59,381 bases of DNA from the NCBI GenBank assembly GCA_947458585.1, contig CANGYY010000012.1, positions 1 to 59,381 on the forward strand. Reading direction: 5' to 3'. Below the pieces are notes generated by a model, which was given only the letters and a program-made list of their open reading frames with translations, did not search any database and was not told the DNA's origin. The DNA comes from Cyclobacteriaceae bacterium (GTDB taxonomy: Bacteria; Bacteroidota; Bacteroidia; Cytophagales; Cyclobacteriaceae). Shown piece by piece: positions 18,736-27,127 of the stretch. Both the position numbers and the translations under genes were made by a program. Every line of letters begins with the position of its first letter. The stretch's first letter is position 1.

Positions 18736-20793
18736 ATGATCAAGACCACCTCACTTCCCCTTGGCAGAATTAGCCTTTTGCTGGCCATATTGGTTTGGCT
18801 GGCCTTGGTATTGGTGGATTTGGTCCGGATTTTTGGAATGATCAATAACCTCGATTCTGGAATTTCAGAGGAGGTTACCTGGATTTTAGAAATCTTGTTT
18901 TTCTTTTTTGTGTATTTGGTCTACCGCCATGTTTTTTGGAAAACGCGACAGGCCGACTTTCTCACACTTATCTGGAGAGGCGCATCCACAGGCCTTTTTG
19001 CTGCCGGCTCTGGGCTGCTCACCGAACTGATTTACCTCTCCTTTGGAGAAAGTAAACTAGGCACAGACCCCTTTCTAAACAATATTTTTTACCACATCAA
19101 TTTTGCTTGGACCAGTGCTTTCTTGATTTCTACGGCACTATTGTGGAAGCATTTGATCCTGTACCAAAAGAATAAGGCTGTAGTCAAGCAATGGCAGGTG
19201 TTTGAACTTTCCATGTTGGGAGCCCTATTTTTTGTGTTTTTCAACCACAACAATTTTGATTACAGCTTCCTGTTTGGATTGGTCATCCTTTTGGTGGTTT
19301 CTATTCTGCTGGCCGTCAATTTGAAATGGATTCCTTACCTCAATTTCAAGGAAAAATGGAAAACACTGCTTTTTCTATTTCTTATTTTAATGAGTTCTGG
19401 CGTTCTCTTTTACAGAGTACTTTCCTATGGAAATGAGGCAAAATTACAAATCAACCTGACCGACAACTTGTTCCTCATGGCCTTGTTTGGGTTTGTATTT
19501 GCCTATGGACTCTTCAGCTTTTTGGTTACCCTTTTCAACTTACCTACCTCTTCCGTTTTTGAACAAAAACTTACAGAGGCCATTAATTTTCAAAAGCTAA
19601 GTCAATCCATACAGCCCGAAGAAAATGAGGAGCAAGTATTAGACATTTTGCTTGATTCCTGCATGAGTGCCTCTTATTCGGATTGCGCCTGGATAGCGCT
19701 AAATCCTAAGGAGCAACTCCAAGTCAAAAATCCCCTTCGGCTTCTGGATCAGCCTACTCAAACAAGCCTTGCTTCATTAATCTTCAATGAAAACCAATCC
19801 TGGACCTCTACTTCATCTACTGAGCAAGCCCAATCGATCCGACTCAATCACCCTATTTACAAATCTGCACTGCTCATCCCTTTGGTCATCAACAAATCCA
19901 TCCTTGCTCGAATTGTATTGATCAAAGAGGTAAAGGAAGGATTCAACAAGGAAATGATGAGCATCATCGGAACTTTTGCAAGGCAAGCCTGCATCTCTGT
20001 TGAAAACCACCGCCTACTCAACCAAGCCATTGCCAACGAACGCTACCAAGAAGAATTAAAAATTGCACAGCGCGTTCAGAAGGCACTTTTGCCACTCCAG
20101 CTAGATCATCCAGATTCATTTGAGATTAGCGCCTATTCCAATACTGCGGATGAGGTGGGGGGAGACTATTACGATACCTACCAAGTCAATCCCCATCATT
20201 TTGTGGTGATCATGGGAGACGTATCTGGCAAAGGCACCTCTGCTGCCTTCCACATGGCACAAATGAAAGGGGTCTTTCAGAGTTTAATCCAACTAGGGCT
20301 TAAACCTGCGGAATTCATGAAAAAAGCGAATGCCGCACTGAGCAAGTGCTTGGAGCGAAATCACTTTATCACGGCATCTATTTTTGAAATTGATACCGCT
20401 ACCCAAACATTTTGCCACGCAAGGGCAGGACATATTCCCACCCTTTGGTACCGGGCCCAAGAAAAAACAGCAGAGTTTATTTCAATAGAAGGTCTTGGAT
20501 TAGGAATTGTAAGAAACCAAAGCTATCAAAACCACGTACACGAAAAGACATTTGACTACCAGCAGGGAGATCTTTTGGTATTACTTACCGATGGAATACT
20601 CGAAGGAAGAAATGAGAAGGGTGAACTGTTTGGTTACGATCGTTTGAAAAATCTAGTTGAAGCTCACCATCAGCTATCCCCACCCAACTTGCAACAGGCA
20701 CTTATCGATTCGCTCCACCAATTTGTTGGAGGAGATGGAATGATTGACGATGATTACTCCCTGTTGGTCATCAAATTCACCCAACCCGAATAA
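18736..20793 (+). CDS. membrane-bound SpoIIE/RsbU-type PP2C phosphatase
   Basis: This is a predicted sensor phosphatase that would dephosphorylate a STAS-domain anti-anti-sigma protein. From the ATG at 18736 it has 685 residues. About eight membrane helices fill residues 10-260. A GAF-like region (about 275-435) and a short coiled linker (ANERYQEELKIAQRVQKALLP) follow. The PP2C domain carries the metal-binding acids in EVGGDYYD, GDVSGKGTSAAFHMA, LLTDGILEGRN and IDDDYSLLVIKF. The following genes encode a STAS protein and a HATPase kinase, so the three form an RsbU-RsbV-RsbW-like partner switch. Confidence 0.9.
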   Translation: MIKTTSLPLGRISLLLAILVWLALVLVDLVRIFGMINNLDSGISEEVTWILEILFFFFVYLVYRHVFWKTRQADFLTLIWRGASTGLFAAGSGLLTELIYLSFGESKLGTDPFLNNIFYHINFAWTSAFLISTALLWKHLILYQKNKAVVKQWQVFELSMLGALFFVFFNHNNFDYSFLFGLVILLVVSILLAVNLKWIPYLNFKEKWKTLLFLFLILMSSGVLFYRVLSYGNEAKLQINLTDNLFLMALFGFVFAYGLFSFLVTLFNLPTSSVFEQKLTEAINFQKLSQSIQPEENEEQVLDILLDSCMSASYSDCAWIALNPKEQLQVKNPLRLLDQPTQTSLASLIFNENQSWTSTSSTEQAQSIRLNHPIYKSALLIPLVINKSILARIVLIKEVKEGFNKEMMSIIGTFARQACISVENHRLLNQAIANERYQEELKIAQRVQKALLPLQLDHPDSFEISAYSNTADEVGGDYYDTYQVNPHHFVVIMGDVSGKGTSAAFHMAQMKGVFQSLIQLGLKPAEFMKKANAALSKCLERNHFITASIFEIDTATQTFCHARAGHIPTLWYRAQEKTAEFISIEGLGLGIVRNQSYQNHVHEKTFDYQQGDLLVLLTDGILEGRNEKGELFGYDRLKNLVEAHHQLSPPNLQQALIDSLHQFVGGDGMIDDDYSLLVIKFTQPE

Positions 20794-20804
20794 ACTAGCT
20801 AGGT

Positions 20805-21149
20805 ATGCTACGAATTGAGAAAACAAAAGAAGATAATAAGGACATCCTTCGCCTAATTGGTGAGGTAGATGCGAGCAATTCCGTACTTCTGGACCAATCC
20901 ATTCAGGAAGTAGTGCATCAAGGCACTTCCTTTTTATTGATCGATGGACAAGAGCTTGGATACATCTCATCCGCAGGTTTGGGGGTATTCATGTCCTACT
21001 TAGATGATTTTTCAGAGAGAGGCATTCGATTTGCAATTTTCGGTTTGAATGATCAAGTTGGCGAGGTATTCAAAATCCTTGGCCTTGATCGATTGATTGC
21101 CATTGTCCCAGATAAGTCCACAGCAATTGCCTCTCAGCATGAATCATAA
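20805..21149 (+). CDS. STAS-domain anti-anti-sigma factor (RsbV-like)
   Basis: The 114-residue product is a single STAS domain: beta start ILRLIGEVDASNS, then FLLIDGQELGYISSAGLGVFMSYL and FAIFGLNDQVGEVFKILGLDRLI. In this family the kinase phosphorylates a serine in the SSxGL loop; by alignment that is S56 (or S55). It is the likely substrate of the adjacent phosphatase, which lies 11 bases upstream, and the binding partner of the HATPase, whose start overlaps its stop by 11 bases. No sigma factor is encoded nearby, so the final target is unknown. Confidence 0.9.
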   Translation: MLRIEKTKEDNKDILRLIGEVDASNSVLLDQSIQEVVHQGTSFLLIDGQELGYISSAGLGVFMSYLDDFSERGIRFAIFGLNDQVGEVFKILGLDRLIAIVPDKSTAIASQHES

Positions 21150-21546
21150 GCTTAATTTATCCTGCAGTACCGCTGCATTGGCTGAATTGAGAAGCTTTTT
21201 GCAGCAGAACCTAGCTATCTTCAAGTTATCGGAGATGGATAGACACCAAGTAACCCTAGCGGTTGAGGAAGTTTGTGCCAACCTGATCATCCATTCACAT
21301 GCCTGCAATCCCAAGGAAGAAATTCACTTGGAAGTCAAGGAATTGAACAAAAAAATAATCGTAGAAATTACAGATCAAGGAGATGCCTTCAACCTTCTCG
21401 AATACGACGTGCCAGACCTGAGTCAAGTGATCGAAGAGAAGCGGAAAGGGGGCATTGGGATCTTATTGGTGAAAAAAATCATGGATGAAATCCAGTTTGA
21501 ATCCAAAAACGGGAAAAATATTTGTCGCTTGATTAAAAATTTTTAG
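21139..21546 (+). CDS. HATPase anti-sigma/serine kinase (RsbW-like)
   Basis: The 135-residue product (MNHKLNLSCSTAALAELRSF) is a GHKL ATPase of the anti-sigma kinase group. The N box is EEVCANLIIHS, the G1 box DQGDAF and the G2 box GGIGILLVKKIMDEI. It should bind and phosphorylate the STAS protein encoded just before it. I choose the ATG at 21139, inside the end of the STAS gene, because the fold begins there; the frame is open further up to 21097. It is the last of the three-gene partner-switch set. Confidence 0.9.
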   Translation: MNHKLNLSCSTAALAELRSFLQQNLAIFKLSEMDRHQVTLAVEEVCANLIIHSHACNPKEEIHLEVKELNKKIIVEITDQGDAFNLLEYDVPDLSQVIEEKRKGGIGILLVKKIMDEIQFESKNGKNICRLIKNF

Positions 21547-21599
21547 GCCTAAAAGAAGTTAATACGCTGGGATATGCTGCTTTACCCTTGAAATCTTAC

Positions 21600-21607
21600 T
21601 AAATTTG
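21600..21607 (+). promoter_or_regulatory. -7 promoter box before the ppiC-like gene
   Basis: TAAATTTG is an exact TAnnTTTG match, 32 bases before the ATG at 21640. No TTTG at a good distance upstream is seen, only a TTG 9 bases away. It would separate the chaperone genes from the partner-switch genes. Confidence 0.35.
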
Positions 21608-21639
21608 TACCATTGAACCTTACTTTGGCCTCTATACAG

Positions 21640-23634
21640 ATGAACCACCGAGTCCTTTCGGCTATTTTCACCCTTCTTTTCCTCTCTTCAGCGGGCTTCT
21701 TTAGCTTTAGCGCTCATGCTCAGGAACAGGCAGATGTGCTTTTTACGGTCGGAAATAAGGCGGTAGAAAAAGAACAGTTTCTGTATTTGATCACCAAAGG
21801 AAAAAAAATTGATCCTGCTGCGGCAATCCTAAGCAGAGAGGAATTTGAATCTAATTTCGACCAATTCTTACTTTTCCAGCTGAAAGTAGCGGAAGCAGAA
21901 TCCATGGGACTGCATCAATCCGAAGAGTTTGACCGGGAATTTGGAAGTTTTAAAGAATCGTTGATTGCCCCATTTTTGATCAAGAATGGTGTGGAGGAAG
22001 GGGAATTACGAAAGGTATATGGCCGAATGCAAGAAATTGTGCGTGCCAGTCACATCTTATTTCAATTACCTCCAAATGCCAGCAATGAAGATAGCCTTTC
22101 TAGGTTAAAGATGGCCTTGAAGGTTAAAGCGGAGTTAGAAAAAGGGGGGGATTTCAATGCCTTAGCCTTGGAATACTCCGACGACCCATCAGCCAAAGTG
22201 AATAAAGGTGACCTTGGGTATTTTACAGGCTTACAAATGGTTCAACAATTCGAGGAAGCGGCTTACATGCTCCCCGTTGGAAGCATTTCGGATCCGGTAG
22301 TTAGCGATTTTGGCTACCACATCATTCAAGTAAATGACCGCCAACCCAACCCTGGTGAGGTACAGGTTTCCCATATTTTGGTGCGCTTCGATTCAGAGAA
22401 CATCAGCCAAGAAGAGAACGCAAGAAGAAGAATTTCTGACATCTATGCGGAAATTCAAAAGGAGAATACACGTTGGGAAGAGATTGTAAAATTCTATTCA
22501 GAAGACCCTGCCACCAAGGAGTCCGGAGGGATTTTACCTTGGTTTGGTATAGGCACTATGATTGCAGAGTTTGAAATGGCAGCGCTATCCTTGACAGAAG
22601 TTGGTGAGATTTCTCCCCCAATCAAAACTCCTTACGGTTACCATATTCTACGTTTAGAGGGAAAAAGACCTCTTCAGTCCTATGAGGATCTTGAGCAAAT
22701 GATCAAATCCAAGATTTTGCGTAACTCCAAATCTAGCATGATCCAATCCCAGGTTATTGCCATGCAAAAAGCAAGGTATGGGTTCAAGGAAAATGAAGCA
22801 GAGCTAGCAAAACTTTCCAAATCGCTTACTTCTGAAGATCTAAAAGCCTTTGGTGCCCAACTTCAAGAAAAGAGATTGACAGGAGTTCAACTTTTTTCGA
22901 TCAACAACACCTCCTATGCAGCTGGGGACCTATGGAAGTTTATGCAAGCTGAAGAAGTGACCCCCAAGGGATCTGGAACCTTCTTCAACCGATGGCTGGA
23001 CAGATTTGTAGCCGAGAGCTTGGAGGAAACCGAAGTAAAGGATTTAGAAGCAACCAATACGGATTACCAAAAGCTACTCAAGGAATATAGAGATGGGATT
23101 TTAATGTTTTCCCTGACCAACCAAGAGGTATGGCAAAAAGGATTAAATGACAGCATTGGTCAGTTAGAATTTTATAAAAATAACATTCAAAACTACCAGT
23201 GGAAGACTCGGGTACAAGCCTTTTTGGTGAAAGTAAACGATGCTTCTATGCTAGACAATGCACGCAAATTTCTTCAAAATAAAGGGTTTAACTCAGATAG
23301 TTTTGCCACATTTGAAGCAGACTACCGTGCCAATTACCCCACTGCCTACGTTACCGAATCCGGGACCTTTGAGTACGAAGGGCATCCCATCCTCTCCAAG
23401 GTGGATTTGAATCAATCCTACCAGGAATTGATGGTGGAAGGAGTACCTTATGTTCTAGTAGTTGGAAAAATTTACCCCCCGGGGCCTCGGAAATTTGAGG
23501 AATCTCGCGGGTTAGTCATTCGAGATTACCAAGCTTTTCTGGATCAAACACTCCTCAAGCGATTAAAAGAAAAATACCCCATTCAAATCAATTCTGGGGT
23601 AAAAGAAAAAGCATTTGCTGCTTTGAATAATTAA
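21640..23634 (+). CDS. periplasmic parvulin peptidyl-prolyl isomerase
   Basis: The 664-residue product has a signal peptide (MNHRVLSAIFTLLFLSSAGF, cleavage after SAHAQ) and is a periplasmic folding factor. Two parvulin (rotamase) domains follow a helical N-terminal part: one from about VRASHILFQLPP to DFGYHIIQVNDRQP, the second from VQVSHILVRFDS to PYGYHILRLEGKRP. The C-terminal third is helical with no recognised domain. I choose the ATG at 21640; the frame also has a TTG at 21613, which would add nine residues before the signal peptide. surA follows 36 bases later, and both probably assist outer-membrane and secreted proteins. Confidence 0.9.
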   Translation: MNHRVLSAIFTLLFLSSAGFFSFSAHAQEQADVLFTVGNKAVEKEQFLYLITKGKKIDPAAAILSREEFESNFDQFLLFQLKVAEAESMGLHQSEEFDREFGSFKESLIAPFLIKNGVEEGELRKVYGRMQEIVRASHILFQLPPNASNEDSLSRLKMALKVKAELEKGGDFNALALEYSDDPSAKVNKGDLGYFTGLQMVQQFEEAAYMLPVGSISDPVVSDFGYHIIQVNDRQPNPGEVQVSHILVRFDSENISQEENARRRISDIYAEIQKENTRWEEIVKFYSEDPATKESGGILPWFGIGTMIAEFEMAALSLTEVGEISPPIKTPYGYHILRLEGKRPLQSYEDLEQMIKSKILRNSKSSMIQSQVIAMQKARYGFKENEAELAKLSKSLTSEDLKAFGAQLQEKRLTGVQLFSINNTSYAAGDLWKFMQAEEVTPKGSGTFFNRWLDRFVAESLEETEVKDLEATNTDYQKLLKEYRDGILMFSLTNQEVWQKGLNDSIGQLEFYKNNIQNYQWKTRVQAFLVKVNDASMLDNARKFLQNKGFNSDSFATFEADYRANYPTAYVTESGTFEYEGHPILSKVDLNQSYQELMVEGVPYVLVVGKIYPPGPRKFEESRGLVIRDYQAFLDQTLLKRLKEKYPIQINSGVKEKAFAALNN

Positions 23635-23670
23635 TTCTCCCTATTCGGATTTTCCGAAAAAGAAAACACT

Positions 23671-25032
23671 ATGAAATTCCTATACCGACTTCTTCCGAGC
23701 CTAGTTGCATTTTGGATCTTGGGACAAGCTCATGCCCAAGAAACTGCCACTGGTCAAGTGGTAGATAAAATAGTTGCAAAAGTAGACAACAACATTGTAC
23801 TGGAATCTGAGGTACAAAAGACCTACTTGGAAGCGCTTTCTCAAGCCCAACAAGGCATTGAAGCACCTACCCGATGCACTGTTTTTGAAAGTTTATTGAT
23901 CAACAAGCTGATGGTAGCCAAGGCGGAGATCGATTCGGTAATCGTAACCGATGCCGAAGTGATGGTCGAAACCAACGGTCGTTTCAATATGGTTATGCAG
24001 CAGTTTGGCGGAGACGAATCCCTTCTTGCTGAAATGTATGGCAAGACGGCGGATCAATTGAAAGCCGAACTCGAGGATGTCATTCGCGAACAAAAAATTG
24101 TGGAAAAGATGCGAAAGACCATTACTGAAGGCATCTCCGTGTCCCCTGCAGAAGTTCGCGCATTTTACTACAGCATCCCCAAAGATTCCCTTCCACTCTT
24201 TACCTCTGAGGCTACTGTAGGTCAAATTGTACGGAAACCAGAAACCAATCCCCAAGTACGGGAACAAATTCTTGCGCAACTGAAGCAATTCAAACAGGAT
24301 ATCGGTTATGGAAAATCATCTTTTGCCGAACTTGCCAAAGCCAATTCGGAGGACCCAGGATCAGCAGCACAAGGTGGAGATTTAGGCTTCTTCAGAAGGG
24401 GCGAATTGGCTCCTGAGTACGAGGCTACGGCCCTGGGATTACGCCCTGGGGAATTGTCAGATCCTGTGGAGACCCAATTTGGATTTCACCTCATTCAGCT
24501 ACTCGAAATCAGAGGGACTACCTTTAATACTCGGCACATCTTACGAATACCCAAAGCCACTGAACAGGATGTCCAAAAAGCAGAACGCTACTTGGACAGC
24601 TTGAAAAAAGAAATTTTGGCAGGTAAAATCGAGTTTGCTAAGGCTGCCAAAGAGTATTCTCAAGATCGAACTACTTCCGATGCAGGTGGGTTTTTTACGG
24701 ATCCTGCAACCACTTCAAACAGACTTTCACTACGGACCTTGGAAGATCCTGTACTGTACTTTACGATCGACACCATGAAAATTGGGGACATTACGCCTCC
24801 GATTCGTTTTGAAGATCCAAGGGAAGGCACCAAAGTCCGTGTTCTGTTTTACAAGGCTCGCTATCCTGCCCACAAGGCTAATTTGGAGGATGATTACGAA
24901 AAACTCAAAGCCGCTACCCTTCGCCGCAAAGAAGATGAGGTGTTGAGCAAATGGTTTGTCACTGCCAAGGAAGATATATTTATTGACATCGACCCAACCT
25001 ACGATCGATGCGATGCACTCAAAGAAAAGTAA
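23671..25032 (+). CDS. surA: SurA-like periplasmic chaperone and isomerase
   Basis: SurA escorts unfolded outer-membrane proteins through the periplasm to the BAM complex. The 453-residue product has a signal peptide to about residue 22 (ILGQAHAQ), the SurA N-terminal domain (VDKIVAKVDNNIVLESEVQ), a first parvulin domain (about 175-290, ending QFGFHLIQLLEIRG) and a second, more diverged one (RHILRIPKATEQ onward). The C-terminal segment (LSKWFVTAKEDIFIDIDPTYDRC) packs with the N-domain in the family. It ends four bases before a strong terminator. Confidence 0.92.
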   Translation: MKFLYRLLPSLVAFWILGQAHAQETATGQVVDKIVAKVDNNIVLESEVQKTYLEALSQAQQGIEAPTRCTVFESLLINKLMVAKAEIDSVIVTDAEVMVETNGRFNMVMQQFGGDESLLAEMYGKTADQLKAELEDVIREQKIVEKMRKTITEGISVSPAEVRAFYYSIPKDSLPLFTSEATVGQIVRKPETNPQVREQILAQLKQFKQDIGYGKSSFAELAKANSEDPGSAAQGGDLGFFRRGELAPEYEATALGLRPGELSDPVETQFGFHLIQLLEIRGTTFNTRHILRIPKATEQDVQKAERYLDSLKKEILAGKIEFAKAAKEYSQDRTTSDAGGFFTDPATTSNRLSLRTLEDPVLYFTIDTMKIGDITPPIRFEDPREGTKVRVLFYKARYPAHKANLEDDYEKLKAATLRRKEDEVLSKWFVTAKEDIFIDIDPTYDRCDALKEK

Positions 25033-25035
25033 AAC

Positions 25036-25063
25036 AAAACCCTCGGTTAGCGAGGGTTTTTTT
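25036..25063 (+). terminator. terminator after surA
   Basis: A 10-base-pair stem AAAACCCTCG/CGAGGGTTTT (25036-25045 with 25051-25060), loop GTTAG, is followed by seven T in all. The left arm is A-rich, so it could also stop the convergent ABC exporter transcript. The following gap to 25183 contains nothing I can name. Confidence 0.88.
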
Positions 25064-25183
25064 ATGCTACATTTTTCTTAAAACTAAGGCCGCCTGCTGC
25101 TCCAAAAAACTTCGGACTCAACCAGGGCAAAACCCCTTAGCTGCTCAGCTTCTAATGCTTGAGGGCAGTACTAGTTTTCATGG

Positions 25184-26983
25184 TCAATGGGTACTCTCCT
25201 CGATGGATTCCCCTCCTTGGGTTTGCTTTTCAAAGAGCGCAGCATACACTCCTTTTTGAGCCATCAACGAGCCATGGTCCCCACGCTCCACAATTCTACC
25301 TTCGTCCAAGACAATAATTTGATCTGCAAGCTTGGCCGAAGATACCCGATGAGAGATGATGATGGACGTACGATTTCTCATGATTTTTTGGAGGGAATTC
25401 AAGATGGCATTCTCCGTCTTGGTATCCACGGCAGAGAGGCAATCATCCAAAATCAAAATCTTCGGTTCCTTCACAATAGCTCGCGCAATGGAAACTCGCT
25501 GCTTTTGACCACCAGAGAGCGTAATCCCTCGCTCACCCAGGAGCGTTTCGAAGCCTTTCGGAAATTCTAAAATATTTTGATAAACATCTGCGTCCTTGGC
25601 TGCCTGAGTAATCCGATCTAGGTTGGGTTGGTCCAATCCAAAGGCAATGTTATTGGCAATGGTATCTGAAAAAAGAAACACATCCTGAGGGACTACACCG
25701 ATTTGACTACGCAAACTGGCAAGCGAATAGTTCTGTATGGGCCTTCCATCTACCCGAATCTCTCCTGCACTGGCATCGTACATGCGCATGAGAAGATTGG
25801 CTAGGGTGGATTTTCCTGAACCTGTAGTTCCGATGATCCCTAGAGTTTGGCCTGCTGCTATAGAAAAGGAAATGTCACGAAGCGCCTGCACACCCGAATC
25901 CGGATAGACAAAGGAAAGCTGATTGACTTCAAGGGCACCTGCAAGGGATGACTCGATGTTTTCCACAGACGACAAATCCGTCTTTTGATCAAGCAATTCA
26001 TTGATGCGTCGTTGGGAGACCTCTGCGCGCTGCACAATGCTGGTCACCCAACCTAGTGAAGCCACAGGCCAAGTCAGCATGTTAACATACAAGATAAACT
26101 CGGCAATGACCCCATAGCCAATCTCTCCTTGAATCACCATCATCCCTCCTATATAGACGGTGATGATCGTAGAAATCCCCACCAAGGCCATAATCAAAGG
26201 AAAAAACAGGGCATTGACCCGTGTCAATTCAATGGACTGGTACTTGTACTCTTCACTAGCCTTGTCAAACTCGGATGCAGAATCCTGCTCTCTCACAAAT
26301 GCCTTCAATACCCGAATCCCTGAAAATGCTTCCTGAACAAAGGTGCTGAGCTGCGAAAGGCTTTGCTGAATTTTCTCAGACCGTGCGTTGATCAGGTTGT
26401 TGACATAATAAATACTCAACGAGAGGATTGGGAGCGGTAATAAGGAATACAGGGTCAATTCCAGGTTAACCGAAACCATGTAGGAAATTACCAAAGGAAA
26501 CAAAATCAACAGGTTGAGCCCATACATGATTGCGGGACCCAAATACATCCGCACACGGCTCACATCTTCTGAAATACGCGCCATCAGATCTCCTGTGCTA
26601 TTTTTCCGATAAAAACTTAAGGGCAAAAATTGAAAATGTTCAAAGAGTTCATTTTTCATGTCATACTCAATTTTCCGCGACATGATGATGAGCGTTTGGC
26701 GAATCAAAAACAGGAAGAAGCCCCGAAGCAGGGCCATGACCAAAATCAAAATCCCAAAAACAAAGACCGATTCTAAAAAATACTCCCGTGCCAAATCTCC
26801 AAGCCCACCCTTGTCTAAAGGGGAGAAAAGCGCAAAACTCTCCACCACATAATCTATGGCAATTCGAACGAGTTGGGCTGGAATAATTACGAAAATATTT
26901 GAAATCACCGTAAACAGTATTCCCAAAAACAATAAACCCTTGTATTTGATTAAATATTTATTAATTCTTCGGAGTTCCTTCAC
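25184..26983 (-). CDS. ABC exporter half-transporter, degenerate ATP site (MdlA/BmrC type)
   Basis: This is a fused membrane/ATPase protein of 599 residues that would dimerise to export lipids or drugs. About six helices lie between residues 15 and 305. The ATPase has Walker A G385-TTGSGK391-S, Q-loop Q433, signature LSGGQ at 489-493, and H-loop H545. Walker B reads ILILD513-D514: the catalytic Glu is Asp, as in the degenerate halves MdlA, BmrC and TM287 of heterodimeric exporters. No second half lies next to it, so a partner elsewhere or an unusual homodimer is implied. The first periplasmic loop (about 50-66) carries an odd Pro/Gly-rich insert. Confidence 0.92.
   Translation of the reverse strand: MKELRRINKYLIKYKGLLFLGILFTVISNIFVIIPAQLVRIAIDYVVESFALFSPLDKGGLGDLAREYFLESVFVFGILILVMALLRGFFLFLIRQTLIIMSRKIEYDMKNELFEHFQFLPLSFYRKNSTGDLMARISEDVSRVRMYLGPAIMYGLNLLILFPLVISYMVSVNLELTLYSLLPLPILSLSIYYVNNLINARSEKIQQSLSQLSTFVQEAFSGIRVLKAFVREQDSASEFDKASEEYKYQSIELTRVNALFFPLIMALVGISTIITVYIGGMMVIQGEIGYGVIAEFILYVNMLTWPVASLGWVTSIVQRAEVSQRRINELLDQKTDLSSVENIESSLAGALEVNQLSFVYPDSGVQALRDISFSIAAGQTLGIIGTTGSGKSTLANLLMRMYDASAGEIRVDGRPIQNYSLASLRSQIGVVPQDVFLFSDTIANNIAFGLDQPNLDRITQAAKDADVYQNILEFPKGFETLLGERGITLSGGQKQRVSIARAIVKEPKILILDDCLSAVDTKTENAILNSLQKIMRNRTSIIISHRVSSAKLADQIIVLDEGRIVERGDHGSLMAQKGVYAALFEKQTQGGESIEESTH
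26797..26825. repeat. repeat-like palindrome inside the ABC exporter gene
   Basis: Arms CCCTT (26808-26812) and AAGGG (26818-26822), with flanking CTCC and GGAG, make an imperfect hairpin. Read on the minus strand it encodes SPLDKGGLGD in the first periplasmic loop. This peptide and the CCCCTTTAGACAAGGG core resemble widespread dispersed palindromic repeats. That resemblance is from memory, and only one copy is in the window. Confidence 0.35.
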
Positions 26984-27038
26984 AGAATAAAGTCTTAGAA
27001 TTTAATTATAATCTTGTATAAAATTTGGCAGAAGAAAA

Positions 27039-27068
27039 TTTGTAAGCTGATAAAAGTATTTAATTTTG
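27039..27068 (+). promoter_or_regulatory. promoter of the amino acid dehydrogenase gene
   Basis: TTTG (27039-27042), an 18-base spacer and TAATTTTG (27061-27068) together match the Bacteroidetes promoter consensus. It is the best plus-strand promoter in the window. The start of transcription would be near 27073, leaving a leader of about 55 bases before the ATG at 27128. Confidence 0.6.
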
Positions 27069-27127
27069 TGACCGCGCAAATGCGAGTTTTAACCCAAATA
27101 TAACACATTCTAAAAAGCTATTTTCAG

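Noticed and set aside
25064-25183. Possible small RNA or gene between the surA terminator and the ABC exporter
   Set aside because: About 120 bases without an open frame, promoter box or convincing hairpin; left unannotated.
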